Shown here in pieces: positions 13,801 through 38,905 of a stretch of DNA of 64,000 bases. A program made the translations under genes and the position numbers. The stretch is from Ancylostoma caninum (taxonomy: Eukaryota; Nematoda; Chromadorea; Rhabditida; Ancylostomatidae): assembly GCA_037903475.1 (NCBI GenBank), contig JBAJFG010000002.1:310001-374000 (forward strand). The letters are read 5' to 3'. How positions within the stretch are numbered: the stretch's first letter is position 1; each line of letters starts with the position of its first letter. The notes below the pieces were generated by a model. The model saw only the letters and a list, made by a program, of their open reading frames with translations, searched no databases and was not told where the DNA came from.

Positions 13801-16800
13801 ATTGTTAGTAGATCATACGATCCCCTTCTTTTCCCCAGAACTTTCAAATTTTCAAATATGGTGCGAACTTCTGTTTGTTAGCTCTTTATACTCAACCATA
13901 AGTATTGTTTTTTGTCTCGAGGTATGCCTCTGTAGTGAGCATTCCATTTCCTTTTCGTATGCGCTTTTTTCTCTTCCAGAAAAGCTGAAAAGCTGAGTAT
14001 CCAGTTGTGCCAGAAAATCCGTTGGCAATAGAGGCAGCGTTATCGACTTTCTTGATCTACTCCACCGGCGTAGCTCCACCAGCTTGCCATAATGCAGTGA
14101 ATTGATAGCATCCGATAACCATTTTAGCGTGAGTTTTGACAAAATTGACCACTTTATCCATGGTCCTCATGGTCAGAAACCCAAAATCGCGCTAAAATCT
14201 GAGTGGCGAAAGTTTTCATGGGTGCTACCTTCAAGTAGTGAGCCCCAAACACTACAGGACCAGCCCTTTAACTTAGGATCTCCAGCGGACTCGAACCAGT
14301 GAACACACAACTGGTAGACGGACACCCAACCGATTGAGTTATCAGGACATTTTTGTCGCTGGCACTGTCCAACACCTGCCAGAGTTTTTTCGCTGAATTT
14401 CCGCAAAAACGGTGCAAAGCTGTGGGACTGAAGCTGTCGAACTTGTGATAATGACATAGACGGGCGAGTGCTCTTTCACCTAAGCTATGGACATACTGTG
14501 CTTGAAACTGTGTGGACAACTCCGGAAAAGTAGTTCTTTCTGGTTATCATGGTTCCTATAAAAAATGAATTATTTTCGATTGCAGTGAGAATTTAACGAT
14601 TAACGGATAACGAGGACTATAATTCTTTCAAACAACTTTCTTAACAACCATATACATGCCTGTTTCGGTACGTTCTTGTAATTTTAGGAATAATCGAAGT
14701 TACTTGCAGTTTTGTTACACGTTTTTCTTACATTTGTTAAAGATACATAACTGTTTTTCGAAGGAGTAACGGCTAATGGAACACAATGGCAGCTTCCTAA
14801 TAGTGAAACTGAATTACCTTTCGAATAACAATTGGTTGGCCAATTCTTCATTCATTTTTAGTTCATTTTAAATTTTCCTAATTTTCCTTAATATGGCAAA
14901 TATTTTTAATGAGGGTTTCCCGAATCCGCGAACCTCCCAGTGCAGGAGCGGGACTTATCTCCATATATTGGGTCATGTTCTTCTGCTCAGAACCCCAAAA
15001 ACAAGTTGTCGGCCCAGCTTCGCCAAAAAACAACTTGCAAACAAGCTTTTAACTAGCAAATCGTTGTCGACAAGTTTGACGTCATCACGCCACCGAAAAC
15101 AAAGTTATCGACAAGCTTTTCTACCGACAAGTTGTCGACAAGAAAGCGCAAAACCAAGTTGTCGACAAGCTTCTGGCGAAGGAGGTTTCAGATGCGATCC
15201 GAAACTTGCTCGCCAAATGCTTGTCGACAAGTTGTTTTCGGGGTTCTGAGTGAGCCGAGTAAAATCGGACAGGTCTGCAAATATCTAAGGATTGCGATAT
15301 CCCACCACAATCTGGGCAAAGGATAATTAGACAATGTCGAAAATCTGGAATTCTGCTTTCCTTCTTACACCATCACTAATAGCAGTGATACTACAGATCA
15401 AGTACATACATATGTATAACTGATATGGATAAAATTTCGCCCTATTTTACTTCGTTGGAGAGTGCTATGTCGCACTGCATTCGGTGCAATCGGTGTTGTT
15501 GAGAACGAATTTTGCGCTTTTTCAACTTTACTAATTTAGATGAGGTTGAATGGAATTCTTTTAAAGTAGACTGCGATACGAATCCCTGCCATTCAGGAGT
15601 TCTGATCCATTCCTTTAATCCAGATGTGCAATTAGGTCTCCGAGAATTTTCTTGCACTTCTTTCACCTCTATACAAAATACCGATGTCTATGAGTGCCGC
15701 TGCGTTACTGTAACAACATCTCTAGAAGCTCTGGCCCCCTTACGGCGCTTTGTTTAATAGATTTCACCCATTTTCGTTCAAGCAAACAGGCAAACAGCCA
15801 AAGAAAACGTCACATAACAGACGATGAGACGCATGGATCTCGACCGCAGGCGTTGCTCGCGTCCAGGCAAACATAACCCAGCATCGAATCCATGAAATCG
15901 TATATTTCAGGTGGCATTCGCACCAATCGGCTTCCCCGGCTGGGCGTGGGGTCCATTGCACGTCAATATGTATACTGCACCAGCATGGTTCGCATGTCTC
16001 ATATGTATTATATCGCTCGTGCTACTGATCATACTGTTAGAGGAGAACTACGCCGGTATTCAGGAAAAAGGAGGAGGTAGGTCGACCGTAAAAGAATTAG
16101 ATAACCCCAATGCTAGGTTGTGTTGCGAGTAGTAGTCTGCTCCTACCGTTGTGGGATGCATTTTTGAAATTCTGTCGCTAGAGAATTGTTGTAAGAGTCC
16201 AATTTCAGATGACTACAAGCCTCTGCCCAAGTTCGACGTTTTCGCGGTTGCCGTCTGCGTTGTAACGCAATTCACATTGATGTTCATCATAACAAATTTG
16301 GAAACGTAAGTGCTCAAACAGTCAACATAGTTAAGGATCCAATATGCTTACCATACGACCTATGGTGATCTGTTAACACATCACTCAGACCAGCTCAGAG
16401 CTTCCCTTGAAAAGTGAAAACCCAGTCTGTGTGTTGCACCAGCACATGCCGACCCAGCCTTTGGCCGGCGCCATGCTGTCGTGCTCGGAAAATGCAAACG
16501 GGTGCGTATAATGCGCGAACACTTACCCATTCAAACCGTGTGATCATATTCGAATTCGGGACACTACATCTTTGGTTACTTCTGTCTCAAAAATCTCAAG
16601 AAGGCGGGATTTGTGTCGTTCAAACGCAAGCTCATAAGAATGTTATTTCATTGGCTAATCCAGGAAACCGCCGGTTTTGTATCGTAACATTTCTGCTGGG
16701 TCGATAAGGGCAGGTGCAATCACGAGGACCACGAAAACTTCCAGAGCACCGCACAAGAGAATCAATGCCTTTTATCCGTTTCGCACCGCAGTGTCGCTCT

Positions 16801-19800
16801 TTGTTCTGATGCGAAACTACTAGAGCTACTGTAAGAAAGACGAAATGGAAATGCAAATTCTGCAGACAAAATGGCGCCCCAGACAACTCCACTGTGCAGA
16901 GTTTTGAAATCTTCTGTGATATATCGTACCTGCCGTACCTGCCGCATACCTACCTTAACTGTATAGGACGGGCTAACGCTACAAAACAGGTGTGGTTTTG
17001 GTGAGCACCGCATGAAATTCCCCGCGCCAAACGAGGGTGGGATTTCCTTTTAAGTATTTCAGATTTTTCAGCGAATATGGTCGAGTGCTGCCGAATTTCG
17101 ATGTCCAGAAAATGACATTCTACGAATGAGTTTGAACAAGGGAACCTGAATACTTCTGAAAGTGAAAATTCTAATGATACCTATTGGTTTGGGGCTTTTT
17201 ATCAATGAATTTCTTTGTTGCTCATTCACGAGTGAGATAATGACAAAATCTGTCGATGCAGGAGATCTTGGTAACAATGATGGCATGGAATTCGAAATGC
17301 AGGCTGCAAATTTAGGTATCGGCTGAAATTTTCACCCTGGGTATCGGCTGATATTTTCATATCGTTGGAGCTAAAAGTACTACGCTTTTAATTGGTAAGA
17401 TGTGAGATGGGAAGGCTGAATAAATAAACAAATAAATTAATATATATATATATACAAGTAACTGAGAATAAATAATAGGGAGATTTAAGCGAAATTTTGA
17501 TCAAAAACTAATTGCAGTTCATGCATCGCTCGGTCACACGAGCAGATTAGTTCTCAGTGGTGTTTTATGCACCCGCATTCAGACAAAATATGTATCTAAG
17601 AGTAGGTTTTTCTTTCCAGATCCATCGATTTGTTCCATATCTAACCACTCCTTTCCTGTCCACTCGCTAGAGTGCTGACCGAATCAAAATACTTCCGAAA
17701 AATCGTTCGAACATTCAAGTATTTACAGTGATATGGGCCAACATCCGGTAGACTTAATACTCATTCCGTAAACACCCTACATACGCACTAGAAAAATGAA
17801 GGGAAGTAAACTGGTGGTTTCTTTCCAGGATTGGATCCATGTACGCAATGGCAATGTGGAGTTGGACAACGAGTGAAGCTGTCGTCTATACCGGTAAGTA
17901 CATGCGTATTAGATGTGCATGCATATGTGTATGCTCGCGAGGTTATTATTCTGCTAAAATTTTCCGTTCTATCCAGCTAGCCTTTGGCAGTGTGTCCCCA
18001 TTAGAAAGCTTGTTTTATTGCCAGCAGAGAGGTACCATGCATCTACGTATGTACATACATACTTCCAAAAATCAAAAAAAACGAGTGTAAATTCGGCAGT
18101 AGTCTCACAGGAAAATTTATCGAATTTATGGAAGAAATCGCAGCTGAGAAAACTATAAACAACTTTACATACTAGAAACAGCTCCACTATGATTTTCTAG
18201 TGAAATCCAACAATTTCAGGAATACTACAAGCAGTTAATGGAGCAGCCAGTGTTCTTGTTTATGCTGGCTTCGTGGTGAAACTGGGCGATTAGTGAGTTT
18301 CCTTCACTCTCATAAGCTTTTCGAGGAATCTAATGGCTGTCATGTCTTGTTGATGAACGAAATTCTAAGGAAAGGGGTTTAATCCTTGCGTCTTGGTCCT
18401 GGTCAAATACGAGGACGCTGTCTTGGTTGACCCCAAAACACCGTCCTCGTATTTGACCAGGACGGTACTATCTAGGAAAATTCTAAGAGGATACCTGAGC
18501 GCCTGATTCGAGCCTACACCACCTTTTTCTCTCTGCAAATTTTCGCCACCAACAGAATAGAAAGGTTCAGACTTGAAAATAGTATTTATGTAAGCAACTA
18601 AGTTGCGAACGGAGAATAACCACTACTTTTTTCCACTAGCTCGTCCCCATTTTTTAGCAAGCGAAAATGCTTCTTCAAAAACTTTTGGCGTACCCGGCAG
18701 TAGAAATCACTACCCTCATTTCACTGCAGGAAGTAGAAAAATAGTAGTAAGATAACAAATTCAGACTTCTGCGATCAAACTATTAATTCATTGGATTACA
18801 GTGTCTCAAAAGGCCGCGAACGAATCTGGACGATGATCGGTCTGGCACTTGGGTTGATCTACCACGTTGCGACATTCCCATACCCAGTCGGGGAAACCCT
18901 GAAATGGAAACCAGCGCGTGAGTTCCTCCGATGCCACCTCCTACAGCAAGTCGAAAGGACATCTCCTTATGTTATTCTGAGTTAATGAAGTGACTACAAT
19001 ACCAGAACTAGGTTTAGAATGAACATTCAGAACACATATTTGCGTTTTTGACACCGTAGCCCTGAAACAAAAAGAGCGCAAATTTGCATTATGAATATTT
19101 TCAACAAAATTCAAATTTCCTGGCGCGGGTGTTTTAGTGTGTTTGTTTTAACAAGAAAGCTGAAGCTTGTCTAGCTGAAAAAAATTGTAATAAAATGAGA
19201 ACACAACCGCACTTTAAAGAGAACATGACTTCAAAAATGAAAAAAAAACTATGAATAACCATATCTCAAGAGTAGGTTTTAATGGTACTAACCACGTATT
19301 TTCGCTGTTTTCAGGATGATTTCCTTGTGTTTACTTACGAAACTTCTTGATAGAGAGTAAAACAAAAGCGAGAAAGATATTACTATCAGATGCAGAAGGC
19401 GCTTTTGCTTTGAACTCTCTTCAGCTCTCTCCGTAGTGGTTTCATATTGGCTCCAGACTGAACGTGATGATTTTTTTTTCAGAAACAAATGGCACTGAGA
19501 GTGTGGGATGTGATCCAAGCAAGTACAGCTGGTGCGGCTCTGTACACGAGGTAATTCGCCATCAGATTTTACTTTTACTGTTAACTGTCACACGGAGGAG
19601 TAACTTTTACTACATTGGCTAGTAGTTTGCAACCTGGGAAAGCTGCACTGTGGGAATATGAGATTTTTGAGTAGCTTGTAAAAACCGCCAATATTTGCTC
19701 CTTCAAATCCGAGCCAAACACACATTTACTTTACATTTACATCTCTGTTTACGAATTCGAAGCACCTTTGCGAGCCGTGAGCAGGCAATGACAAGTTTTC

Positions 19801-21441
19801 AGGTGAACTTCTGGTTGTACGCAGTGCTGTACTGTACACTACTAGCCGCTTGTTTTCCTATAGTGAATGTTTCAATGAACACATTATTCAGCAAGATTCT
19901 TGGAGCAAGACGGCAGGTAAGCAAAACAGAATGACCAATGAGCTCCATCCCAAGCCTCCTCTTTCTTGCAGGGCACAATGCAAGGCATCATGCTGATGTC
20001 CGGCAGTTTGGCTCGGACACTTGGACCACTTCTAGTGTCCTGGTTGTTCCAGATCCACGGACCCATCCCGGTATGGGGGTTAGAGGTACGCTACGAGAGC
20101 TGTGAAAAGACCAGTACATAATGGGATAGACTTCAGCAAAAGAACAATGACTCCACACTTTCTTTTCTTCCGAACCTCTGGATAGGAAATTTTTCAACAT
20201 TCAAACATGAATTTACATTTGGAGAGATAAGAGATTTTGTCGGGTTCTGGAAGTATTGCTGAAAAAAACTGAAACTGGAGTTAGTTAAAAATCGAACACC
20301 CAAACCGCACGTTGGCCTTTCTTCAATACTATTAGGCTGATGCGAAAGTTTTGCACCAAATTTCACACTTTTCCGAAAGAACGGTAACTCTATTGTGAAT
20401 AGATATCAATCAATGAAATAATCACAATCACGATCCACAAAGTATGGCCAACGCTTTACTAGAGCACCAATTCCAGAAGCCAAGAACTTTGGCAGATGCG
20501 GGTCGAAGAAACTTGAAATCTCACTTTTCGGTTCGGTCTTATCATCGAATTTCTTTTCTCGTTGATGCAGCTTCAGGGCTCCAAACGAGTGGTTGTCAGA
20601 TGGAGCCAAATCAGGAGAATAAGAAGGGTGTGGTAGAACTTCCCAAATAGTTCGGCAATTTTTTCGGCATGTAAGCTTTGACACATGTGGTTAGATTTTA
20701 TCATGGAGTAGAACAAAATCGTCAATTTTTCCGTGCTCCAGGCGAATTGCGTCCACCAGTTTTTATGGCTGAAAAGAGTAGATTTGAGTGTTCCAGCAAA
20801 GACTGGCACACACTCACTCTTGCAATTCACTCAATGTCTGTAGGGCCCAAGCCGTCATCAGTTTTCTGTAACCCACCGCTTGAACATGTCTGACGATTAT
20901 TGTATGGTCGCAGCCAAGTGTATTCTACATTTCACTTGTAGTGGTATTTGATTCAGAGTCTTAAAATTTTAGATCCTAAAAAACATTTTGATGCAAAACC
21001 TTCGGATCAACCTAACAGCTTGAAACGAAAGTCGCGCCCAAAGTTTTAATCCTACTTTGTTTAATCATAACTTGATCCAAACACTCATCCAAAAGATAAA
21101 GATAATGACACATTCATTCTAACTAGCAGCGTGTACAATCATTTTTGAGCCAGGGCCGTGATTCATCTCTTCCACAACTGTTACGTGAACAAAAGCACTC
21201 AGTAACCCCCCCCCCCCAATTTGGGGTCATTAAAAGGGTTTTCCCGCCTACTTCACATAACATGTATCGATGACACCAACAAATTTCCATCTTGATGTTG
21301 GGTTCATTTCAGCTAGGAACGTTGGGCGTCACCCTCCTTCTGTGGTTGATACTGTACCGACGGCTAGTCCCACTAAAGATACCTCAACTAGCGTGCGGCG
21401 AATCCATGAAGTATGCAAATGGAACGTTGTACCGCATGTGA
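7819..21441 (+). CDS. MFSD8/CLN7-like major facilitator transporter, 14 exons, 517 aa
   Basis: Predicted 12-helix MFS membrane protein, probably in the lysosomal membrane. In mammals MFSD8 loss causes CLN7 neuronal lipofuscinosis. Exons: 7819-7949, 8011-8122, 8837-8948, 9011-9122, 9230-9374, 15911-16076, 16209-16305, 17829-17893, 18220-18292, 18802-18917, 19483-19550, 19803-19916, 19972-20085, 21313-21441. All junctions are GT-AG and phase-consistent; the total is 1554 nt including TGA. The product (517 aa) is close to the family's usual length of about 518. Key segments: TPWKSIY before helix 1 (residues 49-55), LWPFLNK then VDPTASETFFG, the MFS motif-A loop GFWMNRSKSR, and PGWAWGPLHVNMYTAP. 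An NGT sequon lies in a luminal loop. Exon 1 is the least certain: its ATG follows an in-frame stop, and the N-terminus is basic and Ser-rich. AATAAA occurs at 21482 and 21521. Intron 5 (6.5 kb) holds an antisense retrotransposon. Confidence 0.85.
9705..12529 (-). mobile_element. Non-LTR (CR1/jockey-type) retrotransposon ORF, frameshifted
   Basis: The main frame (12529 down to 9905) encodes an endonuclease/exonuclease/phosphatase-like domain followed by reverse transcriptase. Endonuclease signs are ILVGDFNFPDAQW and the GNSDH motif. RT signs are NYRPISITSMLCRIFEKIL, DFAKAFDRVPH, SGVPQGCVLSPILFN and the catalytic FADD. The C-terminal part continues in another frame at 10010-9705, so there is one frameshift near 9990-10010 within a GTGCGTGCGC stretch. 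The N-terminus before the ETW-type motif looks eroded or truncated. The copy lies antisense in intron 5 of the MFSD8-like gene. It is relatively young given the near-intact frame, but probably inactive because of the frameshift. CR1-like clade placement is inferred from motif order. Confidence 0.85.
12530..14279. other. Intronic sequence without recognised feature
   Basis: This part of intron 5 of the MFSD8-like gene has no supported coding exon or element. Short frames, for example at 13106-13372 on the minus strand, have no recognisable domain. Confidence 0.5.
14280..14348 (-). other. tRNA-like relic (pol III A/B boxes), probably SINE-derived
   Basis: Read on the minus strand there is an A-box-like TAACTCAATCGG (14341-14330) and a consensus B box GGTTCGAGTCC (14297-14287). 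Their starts are 44 bases apart, which is the spacing in a normal tRNA. The acceptor and anticodon stems pair poorly, so this is not a functional tRNA. It is a tRNA pseudogene or the head of a tRNA-derived SINE, inside intron 5 of the MFSD8-like gene. Confidence 0.45.
14986..15250. mobile_element. Palindrome-rich MITE, 265 bp
   Basis: The terminal inverted repeats CTCAGAACCCC(A/G)AAAACAA are nearly perfect at both ends. The interior carries about six copies of GTTGTCGACAAG or close variants; the core CTTGTCGACAAG is itself a perfect palindrome. There is no coding frame of interest. No clear target duplication could be fixed, so the superfamily is open. It lies in intron 5 of the MFSD8-like gene. 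Confidence 0.65.
18396..18463. repeat. 21-bp perfect inverted repeat
   Basis: The arms at 18396-18416 and 18443-18463 (GTCCTGGTCAAATACGAGGA core) are perfect reverse complements with a 26-base spacer. It lies in intron 9 of the MFSD8-like gene. It may be a relic fold-back repeat. Confidence 0.8.
20332..21015 (-). mobile_element. Internally deleted mariner, C-terminal transposase fragment
   Basis: The left end TTAGGCTGATGCGAAAGT is preceded by TA. The right end, read on the minus strand, begins TTAGGTTGATCCGAAGG; the right TA has mutated. A minus-strand frame at 20684-20406 holds the mariner transposase C-terminus, including WEVLPHPSYSPDLAPSDNHS, the region of the last catalytic Asp of the mariner D,D34D triad. 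The element is 684 bp, about half of a full mariner, and upstream transposase parts are in other frames. It sits antisense in the last intron of the MFSD8-like gene. Confidence 0.8.
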
Positions 21442-21481
21442 TATCGATTGATCTCTGTTTATATGGGAAGAAATCTCTATT

Positions 21482-21526
21482 AATAAACACGTATTTTACA
21501 CAAACAAGTTCATCGATTACAATAAA
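21482..21526 (+). promoter_or_regulatory. Candidate poly(A) signals of the MFSD8-like gene
   Basis: Two AATAAA hexamers, at 21482-21487 and 21521-21526, lie about 40 and 80 bases after the stop codon at 21439-21441. This is a normal position for nematode 3' end formation. Which one is used cannot be told. Confidence 0.5.
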
Positions 21527-21529
21527 AAT

Positions 21530-22247
21530 CTTTATTAGGACTTTTAAACATATGGAAATCGATATTAAGACAAAGTAAACGATCTAAAAGTGGCCCGAGG
21601 CTAGGTTGTGTGGCATTAGAGGACAGAGAGAGGACTTCACTTAGGTTCTATACCGGGCTTCAGAATGAGCATGAAAACCAGTTGTAAGAAAATCTCTACA
21701 AATTGGCTGTAACAGAAGCGGCTCACATTGCCAAGTGAAAATGAGTAAAACGTCGTTAAAAACTTTACATAGCTCTACCACATGAAGGAAACAGTTAATA
21801 CAGGTAGCGAGCCAGTAGTAAATGTTCTGCAAGGTAAGGATTCATGAAGGGAGCGAGAAAAAACTAAGAACCGATGATAACAAAAGCAAACAAAGAAAGA
21901 GATAATTAGAGGAGATGCAGCACGCCTACACATGAATTCAAATTTCCGTTGATGATGGGTCAAATCTACAAAAGTGCATCGTACAAATGCAGGTCATTTA
22001 TCAGTCGAAGCAAAATGGTAGGCGATTAATTATTATGCTGCACACGTGTGGCACCACACAAACCTAGTGAGTTGTTCAATAAAACAGGTGTATTCACTGA
22101 TGAAAGCTTGCTTGATACTGATGAGAATATTCGGAACAATTCAACAAAGATGTAGCTCTAACGCAAGCGCAGCTGGTTAACAAGGGCTCGTTCATGCCAA
22201 AATCAGCCGTCGCAAGAGTTAACGTAACAAGGACCTTACAGCCATAA
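21530..22247. other. Convergent intergenic region between two genes
   Basis: It separates the 3' ends of the MFSD8-like gene (+) and the acyl-CoA synthetase gene (-). It probably contains the synthetase 3' UTR. No coding feature is supported. Confidence 0.5.
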
Positions 22248-34745
<12,498 letters not shown>

Positions 34746-34746
34746 C

Positions 34747-37608
34747 CTAAAATGTATAAATAAAGAATGTCCATGCAGCCACAACAGTTACGAAACGAGG
34801 AAAAACTAATCGATAGGAGGCTCCGGAAAGCTGCTTCCGTAAACAAACATGAAGAGAGCAGGGAAGCGATCGGAGCTATTAAAATGATTCTTTACAGAAG
34901 GAAGCAGAAACGGAACGGAGGTGCTCAATGAGCACGACTTTCCACTGACGGTTTTTTTTTCAGAAAACACCTTGGCAAAGCAGGCGTACCCTCATCTTTT
35001 AATTACCACACAATTAGCCCTTCGGGTTATTTACAGACGTGTCTCGTTCGGACCTTGTTATGTGAATGGGGGATTACTGACAGCTTTTGTTAAGGATATC
35101 ATAGCAATTCACCTAGAATCAACTGGAAGAGCTAGCTTTACTTGCCGATCAATTGCAAAAAAAAAGAGAGAAGAAATGAAACAAAAACAGCATTAACGTG
35201 TTCGATGACATTTTTGTGATATGTATCGCCTGAAAATATGTAAAGTGCTCCAAGCGTTACGAAAATAAATTGCTGCTGAGAAAAATATCAGGTGTTTTCA
35301 CAGAAAGGGGAAAGAGGAAAAAGTTTCGTAGAAAGGCATCTGGAAAGAAAGTTAGGAAGAATGAACGAATAAAACATGCCACTCAATCAGTGGTATATAA
35401 CGATTTGTTTCATGGCTTAGCATCCACAGTAGAAACTGCATTTCTACGCAAAAATACTCAATTGTATTTCTTGAAACAGAATAGCGCTGTAAAGATCGCC
35501 CCGATGGCCTCGAATCGAATTTCGAGCTATTAATGATCGAATGAGGCTAACGTCGAGTTCATTGAAACAATAACTAAAGCCAGTTGAAGAGATCTAGGTT
35601 TTCAAAGTATGGGCCAAAGAAAATATAAGTACAGATATCCAGTGCAATTAACTCCGACAAAACTGACTTGTGCGCAATTTTCACTGCAATGAGGGGATTG
35701 GGAAGGCGATAAGAAATTTCTCTAAATGTGAGCCAGTGCACGGAGCAATCCCCCAGAAAACAGTCATTCTCACGACCTCGGACAAGCGCTAGAAGTGCCG
35801 CAACTGAGCAGACTACTGTCCGGCGAACGAGGCACTGCGTTTCGTTCGAATGGAAAATCGATAGGCGAACGAGCATTCCTCAAAAAGCCCGCCAACAAGT
35901 CCGGCGGGAGGAAACGCGGCCGCAGGAACACCACTGATCTCCCCAGGAGATGACCAGCCTAAGCCGCTGTCATCGAAATGGCACACAGCAACGGGAATTT
36001 CCTCGAAAAATCTATCCAAATATGTACCAGAGCAAGAACCGTTTGCTGCAGAAACTACGGCAAAATCCACTCGTCACTGAACTCGACACAACACCCTATC
36101 AAAACGAAACGATAAGAGTCGAGAAATTTCGCCCGCACTGGACGAACGTAAAAGGACAGCTGGCTGTCACAGTTCGTTTTTTTTTTCACCAGGTTAATTG
36201 GACGCGCTGAAAAATCCCGCACAACCAAACTGGATGCCTGTTCGCTAACGCTGCGTTCAACGCACATGCCACCAGGAAACAGAACACTAATTGTAAAGTC
36301 GTGATAGATTCGCAAGAAAAATTATATGAGACTCCATTTATTAAGGCCCACTCGCACGCGCTTTATAGTGCGCTTCACCATAGGCGACAGTAGCGAAGAC
36401 AGCAGAGATAAAAAGAACGCGAGAAAGTGTGCAGCGATTGGAGAGGAATGAGAGAAAAGCAGGTCACCCGCCTGGTTACTAAACTATTGTCGCGTTTTGG
36501 AACAGACGATTACATGAGATATGTTCCCCACCTGCGCTGCGGCGGCCGCGAGGAGCTAGAGCATAGACAGGGGGTGGGGGGGGGGGGGGGGAGGCAGTAC
36601 AGGGACCCGTTAGTAATTAACCGGAACAGCCTACTATACCACTCTGTCTGAGCAGGTAAGAACAGGAAGCAGCACGAACGGACAAGAATGAAACGGTGAC
36701 GTGATATGTGGGGATGCGCAGACAAACAGCACACGGTCAAACAGTGAGATGATGAAAATTGAAACCCATATCACAACCATCCCATTTCTTCAGCCGATGC
36801 GGTATATAATATTCTGCCCGCACAATATTCTGCCTGCCAGACTATTCAACGCGTGAAACTGTCCGACATGTGAAGCTCCCACCGATAAAACACCATACTT
36901 AGGTATCTTCGCCACTGTCGCCCGTCTGTCAACATGTAAAAGAACATCGCACAGCTCCGGAAAAGCGCAAAAATAATGGGAACAACCTCATGCTTTCGAA
37001 AAAATGAAGGTAAGATAGGAGATAGCACCCGATGCAGGAATCAATTGTTGAACAGTAAACTATAAAGTCATTTTTTCGTGAGAATAAACAGGGAGTCTCA
37101 TCATCGAATCTGAGATGTGAAAAGGCACATGATTCTAAAAGATGAGGAAAGTTGGGTAAGCGTAGTGGGCGGTCTGTGAGAGTTTTGCATGGTGGGCAGA
37201 ATATTATACGCTCAGAACATTATACGACAGCGGCAAATAGGTGACTCCCATTCTCTTCCTCACATGAACTTCTACCCCACAGCGGCCCCTTTTTTCTGCA
37301 TTCAAAGTCCTACACCCGTCAGGACCTTGTTGGCCCCTTCAGCTGCCAAAAACAGAACAAACAGAAATGGGCGGATTTTGTCACTGCAGAAACGCGGTGG
37401 TACATAAAGGATGGACGCTGAGAGAGCATGCTCCAAGTGAGAGGGTCGAGTAGGTCCCGTAGCGATTCTGCGGCCGTAACGCTGTGAAACCGCACGCGCA
37501 TTCCGTCTTTTTGACACGACTGTATATAGTTCCCTGCCCAGACGAATAGAAAATTGCGAGGCAAGTAGCAAATAGTAGCAAAAAAAAGAACTGTGGTGGT
37601 CGAATTTC
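34747..37608. other. Intergenic region upstream of the synthetase gene
   Basis: No gene is supported. A GC-richer segment at about 35730-36300 could hold synthetase promoter or 5' exons, but no site is clear. A long G run occurs near 36570-36590. Confidence 0.45.
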
Positions 37609-37770
37609 GAGGCAGTTTACTCTTCTATCAGTCACACGGAGAGGGAAGTACTAAGTGTTACAGAAGATGGTAGTCGAAGAGAAATTGGAGAAAAATGGCG
37701 CGATGAAGCACTCGCTGAGCTGAGAAAACGGAAATTGAATGTTGCTGTTATACAGATTGCAAGTGCATGA
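37609..37770 (+). other. Short coding-like open stretch, unassigned
   Basis: A stop-free 53-codon frame rich in charged residues (it includes SVTEDGSRREIGEKWRDEAL) ends in TGA. Composition is exon-like but no family is recognised and no confident splice partner was found. It may belong with the open frame at 38363-38905. Confidence 0.25.
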
Positions 37771-38362
37771 ATGAATAAATACTCAGCTTTCGTCGCTTTT
37801 GAGACAGAATGTAGGACGAAATGGAGGAAAGTAAAGCACCCACACCATTTCCGACCCGGACAAACTGGGATATAGTTCCGGTGGTCTCGTTATGACTGTG
37901 CGCAAGTTCGTTTTTCTAGGGAGAAATTTGTATTGAGACGGTGAATAAGGGGACGTCTCATATTGAAATCTTTTAGTCAGCAGGTGTACCACCATAAAAA
38001 TGGCAAAAGAATTGTGAGTCACTTCCTTTATACTTCGATAAGAATGGACTGACGAGGTATGTAAGAAAGCAGGGTGGACATTAGGCTGCAGAAGATTGAT
38101 GTTCCCTCCGCAATAATGCTGTGAATAGAACAGTTATTGAGCTGCTGATGATCGAAGGAAAATCCAAGGAAATTTCCACTTTTGAGATGTCAGGTTACGG
38201 ACAAACGATTGTGAGTTCGTCAAGTTATGGAAATATCACAAAGGACACCCGTCTATCTACGGGGATATTCCAATCGGAACCACAGCCCAAGTGCCTTATC
38301 AGGACAGATCGCTTCCATTCTGAAGCAATCTCTTTCACGAGGAGCCAACTGACGGTAACTAA

Positions 38363-38905
38363 TGCGCGATCGCGCGATGCATTTCGAATCCTGACGAGAT
38401 CTATGGATATCCACACGGCTACATTCGTCCGGTCAACGCAAAGAAGGCGGGGCCTTATTTCTTGAATTTCTTGCTTCTTAGGAACAATCCCACTATTGAA
38501 TATGGGTTTCACGCCCAGGAGTACGGCAGAATCTCAATCTCGGAATATTTTCGTAAGGGTTGCTTCGATGCTACTGATGATATCAGTGAAAACAATGAAG
38601 TGTTCCCCTACGAATCCATTAGCAATACCGCTTCAGAAACAGAAGTCCACTTCCATAGCGGGGACCAAACCGCTCCCCCCTCACCCCCCCCCCCCACCTC
38701 CCCCCCCCCACCTGCTCCCCCTACCGGCCATGACTACTCTGATCCATATGAATATGAAGAGAAAGCTCGCAAAAACGCGATGGGCCCTGGTCATGGCGAG
38801 ATAGAAGAGTCAGTGCGAGCAGTGGCTGCCGCTATACTTTGCGTAGAGCATAGCTCTATCGGTCGTATTCGCTCATCACCAGGGGTATTAGGATGTAAGA
38901 TTTGA
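38363..38905 (+). CDS. Unassigned open frame with proline-rich segment (possible exon)
   Basis: Open for 180 codons after a TAA at 38360-38362. It includes NPDEIYGYPHGYIRPVNAKK, EYGRISISEYFRKGCF, an acidic stretch, a PPPP-rich tract encoded by C runs (about 38672-38720) and YSDPYEYEEKARKNAMGPGH. I recognise no family. A polypyrimidine-AG at about 38480 could be an acceptor. Just upstream, the same frame reads coding-like text broken by TGA and TAA (about 38210-38362), so it may be a pseudogene fragment or an exon preceded by an intron. A second overlapping forward frame of 102 codons is also open, which lowers confidence. Confidence 0.3.
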   Translation, partial: CAIARCISNPDEIYGYPHGYIRPVNAKKAGPYFLNFLLLRNNPTIEYGFHAQEYGRISISEYFRKGCFDATDDISENNEVFPYESISNTASETEVHFHSGDQTAPPSPPPPTSPPPPAPPTGHDYSDPYEYEEKARKNAMGPGHGEIEESVRAVAAAILCVEHSSIGRIRSSPGVLGCKI

